Origin: Pempheris klunzingeri
Taxonomy: Eukaryota; Chordata; Actinopteri; Acropomatiformes; Pempheridae
Length of the DNA stretch: 64,000 nucleotides
Direction: 5' to 3'
Assembly (NCBI RefSeq): GCF_042242105.1
Contig: NC_092030.1
Coordinates: forward strand, 755,001 to 819,000
Shown piece by piece: positions 34,501 through 46,064 of the stretch; position 1 is the first letter of the stretch; each line of letters starts with the position of its first letter. The notes under the pieces are model-generated. The model was not told the origin of the DNA and searched no databases. It worked only from the letters and a program-made list of their open reading frames with translations. Made by a program: the position numbers and the translations under genes.

Positions 34501-36729
34501 GAGTCATCTGCAGGGTAAACATCCATTAAAATGCTGTGGATCAACAAACTGGACTTCTACCAGTTTATGAAGCACACACAGCTGGACCTGATGCAGTCCA
34601 ACAGAACAGCGCTGCGATAAACCCCACCTGCAGGAAGGCTGGCATGTTCAGATTGTGTGTAGCATCACTACGATTCAGCAGCTCCGAAAACTGCAGTCTT
34701 TACCAGCGGTTGGACAAATGATCCACACAATCGCCACCTTTATCCTCGTGATGCATCATCCATAATCGTAAGCCTGAGATTTTCCTGCATTTTGCCAGTT
34801 TACCTTTACATTAGGTGAACGTCATTACTTCACGTGTCCTGGAGTGGGCGCCGATCAAAATGAGACCTCGTTTCATCTACAGGAAGTTTACGTATACTGC
34901 ACGTTCGGAGGCACAGCTGCCATCAATCATACAAATCACACGCATGGAAACATTTCAGGAGCGTAGATGGAACAATCGTCAGACAACGTGCGGAGCGTAA
35001 AACGGCACAGGGCGACCCCGGACCTCAGAGGAGGCCCCACCAGCATCGAGATGCTAGTAAAGGTGGAGGACGCACTCCAGGTAACAGCCTGAAGTACACA
35101 CACACACACACAGGTGCAAATAGCATCTGCCTCAATGTTTTTTGTCTTTGAAACCTTTTTTCAGATCAGCTGCATAGATATCATGATCACACCTGCCAGA
35201 TGCCAGAGCTGATGCCACAATACAGTAAAAAATACCTTTTTGGGCCTTTTTTCAGGGTAATTTTTCTTCATGGTGACATGATGTATCCAGATTACATTTC
35301 CTGCAACACAGATTAAAGCCAGCATTGGCTGACTTTGGGGTCTTTATTGCTCCTTTTCCACCAAACTGGCTTCGGTTTTTGAAGCGGTTAGCGGAGTTTG
35401 AGTGGAACCGTTGTGATCGAAGATGCATCATCAGCAGAAGGTGTTGATCAGTGCACAAGGCGAGTGAACAGATGGCGGATTATTTGTTTCAATTAAAAGA
35501 TAAACACGCATGGTTCGATTTTTAAAGATATGAAGACTTAGAAGACTCTCTAAAACCTGCTTTTCTGTTCCAAACCAATTCATTTTTGGTTGAAAAGCTC
35601 CAAACGGCTCATAATTAGGTTCAGGAACTGGAACAGGACCAGTTCCATGTTGGTGGAAAGGGGCTACAAGGTTCATAACCCTGTTAGCACACAGGTTAAC
35701 TCTACTGATCCAGAACCAGACAAAACCTCCCACTTACACGATCCTGATCAATAAATACCCTCATAACTCTTGGCTGCAATAACTAGATTATAAACACTGT
35801 GAGATGTCAATAATCACCATGTAAAGCAGCTTTGTATCTTGGTTAGTATTTATTCTGTGTATGCACTGTGCATCTTCTATTGTTCTTGTACATCTGTGTA
35901 TATAAAGTCTGCACTGTTTTTGTGATATTTTGTGTAATTTACATATCATATAATCTGCACATAGTGCTTATTGTTTATTATTAACTAAAATGCCAATAAA
36001 TAGACATGAAAAAACATTGTTTATATCACACATTAAACTCTTAAACATTGATTTCAGTATCAACACGGCTCTATTCAAAACCCCTTAAAGAAAAACAACA
36101 GTTTAAACCTTCATGCTGCATTAGAGTAGCAAGACTTTCGCGTCAGATGGGTGCAGCTAATGAACCGCAATAAATACAGCACGAATAGAAACCTTTAGAG
36201 AAACATGAAATCTGTCAGAGGGGCAGATAAGTATTTCACACCTTAGTTCACTTTTGCTGACTGCGGCTAGTTATACAGTTAGTGGTAGAGTTATGAAGTT
36301 AGGATTATTTCAGGTATATAGTTAGTAATAGAGTTATAAAGCTTTATTATTATTATTATTATTAATAATATTGTTATTACAGTTATACAGTTAGTGGTAC
36401 AGTTATATAGTGAGTGCATATCAATATCTATCTTGTATAACGTTAACGCATTATTATTAGTTACATAGATAGTAATAGAGTTATTATTGCATTATTACAG
36501 TTAGTAATAGAGTAATAAAGTTATATTATCATTATTATTGTTTTGTAATAGAGTTATGAAGTTGTATTATCATTATTATTATTTTGTAATAGAGTTCTGA
36601 AGTTATATTATCATTATTATTGTTTTGTAATAGAGTTATGAAGTTGTATTATGATCACTATTGTTATTACAGTTGTTAGTAGAGCAGCTAATTAAACATA
36701 AGCTAAGCTAACTGTAGTTAACTGGTCTG

Positions 36730-36766
<37 letters not shown>

Positions 36767-36773
36767 AACTCAC
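28504..36773 (-). other. jak2: jak2 5' intron (about 8.2 kb)
   Basis: Between the first coding exon (acceptor just above 28527) and the donor of the probable noncoding exon at 36774. No convincing gene is seen. It contains an 'aataata' run and a fish-type 'aagtgctttacaaaag' repeat near 29770-29840, a 'gttagcatgctaac'-rich dispersed repeat at about 28615-28700 (related in motif to the 72-bp array at 42.6 kb), a 150-codon open frame of unknown meaning on the plus strand at 32727-33179, a 41-bp tandem repeat at 36540-36660, and an (AC)n at 36731-36763. Confidence 0.6.
36540..36662. repeat. 41-bp tandem repeat, three copies, AT-rich
   Basis: A unit beginning 'ttttgtaatagagtt' recurs at 36541, 36582 and 36623, about 41 bp apart. 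It sits inside a longer AT-rich tract (36260-36690) of related 'ttagtaatagagttat' sequences. Confidence 0.8.
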
Positions 36774-37200
36774 CTGTGGTTAGCTGAGGTCCTCCGAGCT
36801 CCCCAAACTGCTGGTCTGTCGGTATTTGTAGTCCAAACTCGTCGTTAGCTAGTTAGCTAGCTAGCTAGCTAGCTAACGGGGCACCGTACCAGAAGCTCCG
36901 CCGCTCCGTCATCAGTCCCGTTAACGGCCATCCCGCCTCTGCCCCTCATCCTCCGGCGCTGCTCTCCGACCTCTCGGTAACTGTCAGCGGGGACTCTGTC
37001 GTGGTTTCCTGCCTGACATGCTTCTGGGTTTCCGGGAGAGACGGTGGCTGTTCTGACTTGCCGCTCCTCCTCACCGCGGCTGTCTGCTCGTCTGAGCCGG
37101 AGATAGTGACTCTCTGACGGCGTGGTGTCAGCGGGGAGGGCGGGGCAGGATGCCTCCACACGGCTCCGGACCCACCGACTCTCCGGGTCTGTTCTATGGA
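36774..37200 (-). promoter_or_regulatory. jak2: Probable noncoding first exon and CpG-rich promoter of jak2
   Basis: On the minus strand a good splice donor (CCACAG|GTGAGTTACC) lies at 36774. Above it, 36880-37180 is markedly richer in C, G and CpG than the surrounding AT-rich DNA, as expected of a vertebrate CpG promoter. The exon would be noncoding and would splice 8.2 kb downstream to the exon starting at 28527. A run of TAGC tetranucleotides (36847-36877) would fall in the 5' UTR. The transcription start is not defined. The donor and base composition are seen; assignment to jak2 is inferred from strand and position. Confidence 0.6.
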
Positions 37201-39536
37201 GGACCGAGACTGACAAGAATACACACAGAAAACATAAATAAACCAGTGAATAACCAAGTATAAAGTATACAATAAGTATACTATAGTATGAAGTATAAAC
37301 AAACCATTAAAGACACCACATATAAATATTAGTTTTAACTATTTTGTAAATGTGACATAATCAATATTTCTGTCTTAATTTGGGTTTGTATTCACACTAC
37401 TTTCTCATTTGATTTTTAGATTTATTTATCAATGTATTCATCCTTAAATGTATGTTCTTAATATATATAACTAATACCATTATTTAGGACTATTTACATT
37501 TTGGACTGCCAAAGAATGGTATCATAATTTCATATATTCTTGCCAAAATTAAGCAGGAAAGTAAATAGTTGGGGAATTAATACAAAGGTAAATAAATACA
37601 GAGGAAATATCGATTTATGTCACATTTCATTGTTATGTAATGCTTATATCTATTTTTAGTATTTGTGGTGCAGTTAATTAGCTATTAATTGACTTTATTA
37701 GGACTCTCTGGTCCTCCATACACCCTCTCACTGTCTGACATGGGAGTATTTTCTATTTTTTTTATCCCCTTTAGTTGACACATCAGCCAGTGGTAACATG
37801 CAACTATACAGACAGTTACTCAAGTACTTGCTCAAGTTACTTAAAAGTGAAAGTGCTCATTCTGCAGAAAAATGGTCCCTGTGAGTGTTTTACTTTCTAT
37901 AATTATAAACGTAAGCGTATAATGTTTGTGGATTAAATACTGGTGCATTCATGTTCATTTTTAAGTTAAATGAACCTCTTTATAGACTGTTGAGTATTTT
38001 AATCTACAGCAATGCATCATGGTCTGTTAGATCATCATATGTTTGTCCTGTGAGAACAACGTGTCTCCAAAAAGTAAACTCAGAGACAGCTTTCAGCTTT
38101 GTGCATTTTCCAGTTAATCCAAGGGGATTTCTAAACACACTGTTGCCCATAAAGTTGGAATAAAATGTTTTTTTTACCTCTTCTCATGAAATGATTGTGA
38201 CAATGTGATTTATTCTTGATAAATAAAGTTTATATCTTCTCAGCTTTATTGATCAAACTCTTCCAAACAGATCACAGTGAAACTTAAACAACAGTGAACC
38301 TTTGCAAACTGTGTATTCAGGCTTTAACTAAATTGGGGGTTTTTAAATTCCAACTTTATGGACAACAGTGTCGTTTATTTAAAACAGTTCTGTCAGAAAA
38401 TGTAGAAATATTTAAATTTAACACAAACCGTAACTACAGCTGTCAGACACAAGTCGAAGAGTAAAAGGTACAGTATTAGAAAGTTACATAAAGTAGAAAT
38501 ACTCAAGTGTTGTACAAGTACCTCGAATTTGTACTTGTACTTTTCGTTTTACTCTGCTACACATCATTGTACTTTTTATGCCTCTGTATTTGTCAGGTAT
38601 AGTTACTTCAAAAACAAGAGTAAAATTAAAAGTAAACCAGCAACAGACCTAATAATGAAAATGAAATAATACAGAATATAGTATCACTTTCAGGAGCTGT
38701 GTAATGAGTATTTATTGTACTATAAGAAACTGACATTTTGCTGATAATACTTTGAAAACAGGGCTGCAGTAAATTTACTTAAGCACATTTAACTTATGGT
38801 GACTGTCTCCTTTTTTACTGGGATCTATACACATGGCGCATTAGTGTTTGTGTTAGGAAAGACCCACACTAATAAAGATAAACATAGATGGTCACTCAAT
38901 TCAATTCACTGTGTTGCATCACAAACAGCATAGTAAGATTTAAAATCATACGGAGGGAATAAAAATGTCTAATTCACACATTGAAAAGCCATTTTTAATC
39001 ATTCATCACCATAAATAAACCAGTTCCCACCATGTGTCTCAGTCTGATCACCAGCACTGAGGGGGTTAATTAGTCCATAAACTCCTGGGTGACACGCTGC
39101 CGTCTAAATGTTAGATCCTCAGCAGAAAGCCAGAAGGGGTCTGGACGGCAGCTGCTTCACCACTGAGAGATCCATGTCGTCCTGCTGCGTGTGCGGCCCG
39201 TTAATAATCCCTGTTTAACAGCCTGAAGAACAAACGCTCTCTGTTCTCTCCGTATTTATTTGTGGTTTTCTCAGCCGCTGGATCCCTCATCTCAGGATGA
39301 GTCTGCAGCAAAAGGTGGGGCTGGATCATCACGTCCATGTGCGTCCTGAGTGCTGTGCATTTGCTTTATAAGACTGAGACCATCTCATGCTAATGATTAT
39401 ACGCTGTGGCACTGATGATCAGAGGATAGGCCTCATGTTTGTAGTGTGCTCATGCTGCTCATGCTGTAGCAGAAAAGGCCCACAACTTAGTTTAATGAAA
39501 AATAATAAAGCCCATCTGTGCAGCTCCCAGCTCTCC
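37201..39536. other. Divergent intergenic region between jak2 and the zbtb gene
   Basis: AT-rich and largely repeat-derived. Between about 37800 and 38640 there are 'agtacttgctcaagttac' and 'agtagaaatactcaagtgt...gtacttgtacttttcgttttactctg' motifs typical of a common fish dispersed element; the 235-bp inverted-repeat element (38137-38371) lies inside it. An acceptor-like 'tctacacag' at about 39559-39567 hints that the zbtb gene has an upstream exon here. No other gene is seen. Confidence 0.5.
38137..38371. mobile_element. 235-bp element with 25-bp terminal inverted repeats
   Basis: 38137-38161 and 38347-38371 are inverted repeats with 24 of 25 identities, beginning ACACTGTTG and containing CATAAAGTTGGAAT. 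The interior is AT-rich and noncoding. Size and ACACTG-type ends suggest a Tc1/mariner-related MITE, but I do not see a clean TA duplication at both flanks, so the superfamily is uncertain. Confidence 0.7.
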
Positions 39537-41124
39537 ATGAATAAACACTCTTTTAAATCTACACAGACCATCACGTCCGGCTCCTGTGACGCTCTACGGC
39601 TCTGTTTCCCCACCCACGGTGACTCCATCCTCAGCAAAATGAACGCTCTGAGAGAGAAACGCCGCTTCTGTGACATCACACTCGTCCTCGGGGCTCCGCA
39701 GAGCACCACCGGCCGGCCTCTCCGCCTCCACGGTCACAGGGTGGTGTTTGCTGCGTCCTCAGACTTCCTCCGAGACCAGTTCCTGCTCCATGAAGGCCGC
39801 GCCGAGCTGAGCCTGGCTGTGGTTTCCAGCGTGCAGGTTGGCGAGAGACTTCTCCTGTCCTGCTACACCGGGATCTTAGAGGTGAATCTTAGAGTAGAAC
39901 ATACCGAATACACCTAAATCTAATCACTGTACGGCATCACACATGCAAAGTGTCAGAGCGACATGAAGAGTAGCCAACGCAGAAATAAGGAGCACACGTT
40001 GTGTCTGCGTGGATCGGCAGCTGTAGCTCTGTTTTTGTCTGAATATTGTACCGTTAATTCACTGTTTATTTGATGTCGTTACCTGTGTGTTACTGCAGGT
40101 CCCTCTGCGAGAGCTGCTGTGCTACCTGACTGCAGCCAGCGCGCTCCAAATGAATCAGGTGGTGGAGAGGTGTGCTCAGGCCGTCTCCAGGTACCTCAGT
40201 CCCACACCGGCTGTCCTGAAACCGGACAGATATTCAGAGGAGGAGGAAGTCCAGCAGCCAGACACCAGGCTCAGGGATCAGGAGGAAAGGGATGCAGCCC
40301 AGCCCTGCACCAGCAGCCAGGAAGCACGGGCCGAGGAAGGGCAAGCGGTGGTGATTAAGTCGAGGGTCAGCCAAGGAGGCAAGGAGGATGGGGCGGTTAG
40401 GGAGAGGGTGGTTTTATCTAAATTAGAGGACGATGGAGACTTCCAGCCTGGCCGCATAAACAAGGCGTCCTGTCACCTTCACCACAGCACGGACCCCATA
40501 AGAAGTACGTTAAGTCCCCCTGAAGCTGTGCACGATCATCCATCCTCCACAACCAGAGGAGGCTGTGATGAGCGTGAAGAGCTGGTGCAGAGGTCTCAAG
40601 ACAGAGAGGAGGATGAAATGTTCTCACTGGCGGCTCGACTGCAACAATGTGAATATCTGATGGACTCTGATGTGTTTCAGCTCTCTGCAGCTCACCTGCC
40701 CAGCAGACGCTGTTGTGGAGACGAGCTGGCAGAGGACTCAGACAGCGTGCTGGTCCAGAGGCCGTACCTGTGCCGCAGGTGTGACCGAGTCTTCCAGCAC
40801 CTGGAGAGCTATGTGGGCCACCTGAAGGAGCACAGACACTTCCTGTGTCTGCTCTGTGGGAAAGGCTTTTCCCAGAGGAGTAACCTGACCCACCACATAC
40901 GTGTCCACACTGGTGTCAAGCCTTTCCGATGCCCGCTGTGCCACCAGACGTTTTCCCAGAAGGCCAAGCTGCAAGACCACCTGAATGTGCACACGGGGCA
41001 TAAGCCCCATAAGTGTAACTACTGTGCAGTGCACTTTGCACAAAAGCCAGGACTCAGGCGCCACCTGAAGGACGTTCATGGTAAGAGTAGCCTGCAAAAC
41101 CTGCTGGAGGAGGAAGTAGGCTGA
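39537..41124 (+). CDS. zbtb26: BTB domain and four C2H2 zinc fingers, ZBTB26/ZBTB6-like transcription factor
   Basis: Two exons, to 39881 and from 40099 to the stop at 41122-41124, join in phase zero (CYTGILE|VPLRELLCYLTAAS). The BTB domain spans GDSILSKMNALREKRRFCDI to VERCAQAVSRYL. A long acidic, low-complexity linker with EEEE-type runs follows, then four C2H2 fingers between about 40765 and 41076: YLCRRCDRVF, FLCLLCGKGF, FRCPLCHQTF and HKCNYCAVHF, each with two histidines. Such proteins are nuclear DNA-binding regulators. The fingers and the tail after them (DVHGKSSLQN) resemble ZBTB26 more than ZBTB6; both genes neighbour RC3H2 in human. The start is uncertain: the frame is open back to 39387, with Met codons at 39495 and 39537, and a possible splice acceptor at 39567 could supply a different N-terminus. 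From 39537 the protein would be 456 aa. Confidence 0.85.
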
Positions 41125-41166
41125 TGATGAAGACACAGTTTTAGCTTTACTGAATGCACGTTGTCA

Positions 41167-41172
41167 AATAAA
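41167..41172 (+). terminator. zbtb26: Polyadenylation signal of the zbtb gene
   Basis: AATAAA 43 bp after the stop codon; a second AATAAA lies at about 41187-41192. A short 3' UTR is likely, though others may exist further on. Confidence 0.5.
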
Positions 41173-42570
41173 GTGTCAGAAAGGTCAATAAACTGACTGT
41201 AAAATCTTCTGCCTGTACAACCAAAGATTATTCTGCTTTAACAAGAGGATAAGCTTCATTTAGCTGTGGAAACTGTAAGAGAGAAAATACTGTGAGCACG
41301 TAATAAGATGTAAATATCATTGTAAATACTGCAACAAATTCTGGAGAAACTTTGCTTGATAAAAGAAATAAAATGCTATTATAGTCTCTTTTTTGGGGGC
41401 TTGTTTGCTAAATTGTTGAGCAGGCTGAATACTGTAAGATGCTGCCTGTATTTAACTGAGGGCTCACAGGCAACCGTTGCTTCACTGTTTGACCCGACTG
41501 AAATTACGTGCAGCTCGCTGAGCATTACGTTATAAGTGAGTGGGTTCTCCTGCATGGCTGAGAGGGTTTCCATGCTCTCCCGCTCCATCCTCTCCCCTCA
41601 CATCTCCCCCTTTCTCCTACTTTCATCCTTTCGGCCCAGAAATGTAATTGTCACTCATGTCAGAGAATAGAACAGTAGCTGCTGGTCCTCGGGGCATCTG
41701 ATGCGCCACTGGCTTCTGATCTGTGAGTCTGTGTGCAGACAAATAATTAACAAACAATGGGGTGTGTTTTCAGAACAGAAACTAGTGTTAACAGTGTGTG
41801 TGTTTGTGGGTGACCAGGGAAGACACAGAAATACAGGAAAACCAAAGTGTGTGTGGTGTATCCACCCATTTCCTCTCTCTGTGAAAGAGACGCCCACACC
41901 TTCAGAGCAACCTGCACATGAAATATACAGTCCCTCAACTCGCTCAGCGGGGAACTGAAGTCATTCTGTATGACTGCATGAGAAACTGAAGGAATCGGCC
42001 TGACAAAATAATACTATAACTTGACATGCTTCGTGCACACACAGTTGCACGCAGACAAACAGTAGATGAGGCATTTGGGGCACCTCCATTATGAATGAGA
42101 GACTGAGAGGTTTAAAGTCTGAGGAGGATGAAAGCAGTGGGGGAGGAGGAGGAGGAGGAGGAGGCGTGGTGGAAGATACAGAGGTGCAGACGAAGAGTGG
42201 TAAAAGTGGTGAGGGTGGCAGGAAAAATCATTTTCATTTCATCATGTGTGACCATGGCTGTACCGAGGGGTGCATCCACCCTGCTGTTGGGGGGAAAAAT
42301 GGTTTTCATTCAGCTGCGAACACAAGTCAAGAGATGTCAGGTTTCCCTAAAGCTGAAGAGCATGAATAAACATCTTCCACCAACGGGGACATTCAGCCTC
42401 CTGCAAGAAACATGGAGGTCTTCTGTTCAGACCAAGAGTCTACAGCAGTCATGCTAGCAGGTCTGCTTGAAGGTTTGAGACTTCTGAGCTCAATGCTAAC
42501 ATATTCTTCACAATGACAATGCTAATGTGTTTGGAAGGTGTGATGTTTACAGTGTTCACCTGCTGAGTTC

Positions 42571-43440
42571 AACATGCTAGCTGTTTCAATCCAGCTACGG
42601 TAAACATGTTAGCATGTTAACTGTTCTACACTAGCTAAGGTTAGCATGTTAACTGTTTTAGACCAGCTGAGGTAAACATGTTAGCATGTTAACTGTTCTA
42701 CACTAGCTAAGGTTAGCATGTTAGCTGTTTCAATCCAGCTACGGTAAACATGTTAGCATGTTAACTGTTTTACACTAGCTAAGGTTAGCATGTTAGCTGT
42801 TTCAATCCAGCTACGGTAAACATGTTAGCATGTTAACTGTTTTACACTAGCTAAGGTTAGCATGTTAACTGTTTCAATCCAGCTACGGTAAACATGTTAG
42901 CATGTTAACTGTTTTACACTAGCTAAGGTTAGCATGTTAACTGTTTTAGACCAGCTGAGGTAAACATGTTAGCATGTTAACGGTTTTACACTAGCTAAGG
43001 TTAGCATGTTAGCTGTTTCAATCCAGCTACGGTAAACATGTTAGCATGTTAACTGTTGTACACTAGCTAAGGTTAGCATGTTAACTGTTTTAGACCAGCT
43101 GAGGTAAACATGTTAGCATGTTAACTGTTGTACACTAGCTAAGGTTAGAATGCTAACTGTTTTAGACCAGCTGAGGTAAACATGTTAGCATGTTAACGGT
43201 TTTACACTAGCTAAGGTTAGCATGTTAGCTGTTTCAATCCAGCTACAGTAAACATGTTAGCATGTTAACTGTTCTACACTAGCTAAGGTTAGAATGCTAA
43301 CTGTTTTAGACCAGCTGAGGTAAACATGTTAGCATGTTAACTGTTTTAGACCAGCTGAGGTAAACATGTTAGCATGTTAGCTGTTTCATGTCCAGCTGAG
43401 GTCCACATGTTAGCACACTAGCTGTTTTAGTCCAGCTGTG
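42571..43440. repeat. Tandem array of 72-bp units, about 11-12 copies
   Basis: The anchor 'taaacatgttagcatgttaa' recurs at 42601 and then every 72 bp (42673, 42745, 42817, 42889, 42961, 43033, 43105, 43177, 43249, 43321), with one 40-bp step to 43361. Each unit is a dimer of two related parts of about 40 and 32 bp sharing 'catgttag'/'catgttaac'. Two variants alternate irregularly: A (caatccagctacgg) and B (agaccagctgagg). The flanks (42440-42570 and 43380-43440) carry single degenerate versions, so the array grew from a dispersed 'gctagcatgctaac' repeat. Confidence 0.93.
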
Positions 43441-44744
43441 GCTGACGGAAATATCATACACAAAGTTTAGCAGGTCATAAAGCAAATTATAAGACAATAT
43501 CAAATTTGGTAACAACAATTTGGTACAACATGCAGCGTTAACTCAGTTGACAGTGTCACCAGAGAGGGAATACAGAGATAACAATCTGGGAACTTTCTGG
43601 TATTTTTTAGTATTAACACGTCCCCTCTGTGTTACAGTATACTTTATGACCTACTGAACAACAGCGTGATGTCTGGAAGGAACTTAAATCAAATATACTC
43701 AGTGAGTACTATGATTATTCTGAAGTATTCAGTCTCTGAAGTACTTTATAAATCAGCTGTGTGACAACAGAAACAACAAAAAGAGCACATGCAAACTACA
43801 TACTTCCTTTTTAAGGTTTGGGGTACTAATGTGTTAACTGCATTTGTGTTGTTCCTGTGGAGCAGACAGATCCAGAGAAAGGAGGAACATACTGTAGGCC
43901 GACCGTCTGCAGCATGTGTTAGTGTTTGTTACTGCGTGTATTACTGATAGGAGACTCCAGAGGCCTGAGGTGGTTCGGGTTTATGTGGACTGACACTGTG
44001 GTTACACAGAGTGCTGTTCATTGTTTTTATTGGAAGTTGCAAAGATTTTTTTTATGATGAGATTTCACAGTAAATACAACTGAAAGGAAACCCAGGAGGG
44101 TCCATCTAAAGGCCACGGCCGGTGTCAAAGATGATCGATTTTATGACAGAAATGTCATCCCACAGACAGCAGTGCAACAACACACTTCTGCCCTGAGAGC
44201 AGACATGGCACTTTACTCTTAAATTTCACGTAGTATGGCACGTAGGCTGAAGTAAATAACAGTATGTATCATATGATTAACAGGAACTGTCATTAAAGGT
44301 CACAGACTACACTACAGTCTGAAAAACTGTTGTGTAATATGCAAAATATGACACGACCAGTAATGTGTAACCTCAAACTGTTTCATCTCACATCCCAGAT
44401 CGGTCAGACCTGATACCAAACCATCCGCCAACAGCTGCACCAAACAGGATCCCTCAACACCAGCAGACGTTGACGGCAGACGACCTGTGAGCAGCTCTCA
44501 ATACTGGTAATACTGTGTACCACATAATATTAGAGTAAGTACCTGACATTATAAGTTCTCTTTAAACGCCTACCTATAAAGTAGGAGGAGCGTTACCGTA
44601 CGATTTCTAACTACGCTACATCTGATCCTCTGGGCACCCGGGTTAATCCATCTAGTAATCCTTTTAACAGTATCCAGACATTTCACTAAAAACCACCAAA
44701 GTCAGCTCTTCTGTGCCTTCTCCTCTAAGCCCGAACACTTCGCC

Positions 44745-44915
44745 TATCCCTGTAGGGATCCTTTCCATGATGCTGTCACACACTTAGAATAACACTCTGA
44801 GCCTGTCAGTGGATCAAACAAGCTCTTTTAGTGGACCTACTGTGATCAGGTCAGGCCATTTTGAACCCAATATATGTAAAAAATAAAAATACGGCCCAGG
44901 TTTGAAAAAATCCTC
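44745..44915 (+). repeat. Foldback-element family member 3
   Basis: From 'cctgtagggatcctttccatg' to 'gatcaggt' it is almost identical to 20445-20546 over about 100 bp. It then continues 'aacccaatatatgtaaaaaataaaaatacggcccaggtttgaaaa', matching the flanks of copies 1 and 2. Confidence 0.75.
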
Positions 44916-45400
44916 CAGGTTTTATGTCTGCACGTATGTGAGCTCAGCTTGTTTAGCACAGTTTCAGCTCTGATATGGAACATATGGTAAACTGGGGCCA
45001 CATAGTGAGCTCATAATGAGGAGGCTGCCCTCTCCTGTAGTGAGCAGCAGGTCAGGGCCTGCAAGGCCTGTTGAATACAGCAGAGATGGCAGACTGGGTC
45101 CATTATAATGTGCAGGATGAATCCAACTGATAGGATTAACCTCCGTTCATCAACATAATCCACTGACAGGTGCAGTAAACAAAAGGCTCCCTCAGTATAA
45201 GATAACTGATTATATTCTACATAAAAAGGTGATTCACAGATGCAGTGACAGGCTGCTGATGGTTTCAGTGTCACAGTTGGAGCTCATCAAACACACGCAG
45301 GCCTGTTTAAATGTTATGGAGGAATTTATTGAGGGTTAGGAGTGTTTTTCTTCCGCTGCTCCACTTCTCTAAACGCAGGGCTGCAACGCAGTGAGCGGGA

Positions 45401-45403
<3 letters not shown>

Positions 45404-45474
<71 letters not shown>
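45404..45474. repeat. (GT)35 microsatellite
   Basis: A pure GT run immediately upstream of the rc3h2 CpG-rich promoter region. Confidence 0.97.
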
Positions 45475-45476
<2 letters not shown>

Positions 45477-45689
45477 CTTCCTCCTGACAGGCGCACTTGC
45501 TGAAGCGCATCCTCTGCTGCTCTGCCTCTCGGTCTGTTCCTTTAAAACCAGGCAGCCCACGCCTCGAAAAGCGGCTTGTTCCGGCTTGCCCCTTTACATC
45601 TTTTTATCCTTGCTCACACATTAAAGTAGTGCCCTGCGCGGCTCCCCCGACCATTACGCACGAGTATTTTGGCTGAGCCGTCGGACGGT

Positions 45690-46064
45690 CGACGGAGGTG
45701 ACGCTTCGGCGGAGTGAGCGCGGTGCGCGGCGGTGCAGCAGCGGCTCCGTGTCCCCGCAGCTCAGGCACCATCATCAGCGGCGGAGCGATACCACCAGCG
45801 CCTCTCCGCCCGAGAGGAGCCCGGAGTGCGTGGCTCTCCGCACCTGTCCGTCAGACGCCGTCGGGAAGGGGGGCAGAGGATCCAAAGTGGACCAGGGCGC
45901 CGCTCTGACATGCACTGCCGCGTCGCCCCCCCTTCAGGACGAACCCCCCCGGGCTGCCTGCTGCGGCTGTTTTGCAACTGATGACGATTTTTCTCGTGGT
46001 TTTGATGCGCTGCCGTGGATGTCTGTGAGCATGTTTATTCTGGAGCTCTGCTGTGGAGCCTGAG
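45690..46064 (+). promoter_or_regulatory. rc3h2: CpG-rich promoter and noncoding first exon of rc3h2
   Basis: The sequence is strongly GC- and CpG-rich from about 45650 and ends at a consensus donor (CTGAG|GTAAGT; exon end 46064). It splices across 5.3 kb to the acceptor at 51321-51322. The exon is noncoding but contains short upstream open frames: one at 46019-46063 (14 codons plus stop) closes one base before the donor. The transcription start is not defined, so the left edge is approximate. Confidence 0.65.

Larger units (their letters stand above)
41193..45680. other. Intergenic region between zbtb26 and rc3h2
   Basis: No gene is recognisable. It holds a (GGA)n-rich patch at 42121-42165, the 72-bp array (42571-43440), a foldback-family copy (about 44745-44915), and a long (GT)n at 45404-45474 just before the rc3h2 CpG island. 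Confidence 0.6.

Noticed and set aside
36869..37302. 115- and 118-codon minus-strand frames above the jak2 5' intron
   Set aside because: They reflect GC-rich promoter sequence with few stops; no recognisable protein, and jak2 coding starts at 28503.
42571..43440. The 72-bp array as a CRISPR array
   Set aside because: Units are contiguous with no unique spacers, and the genome is vertebrate.
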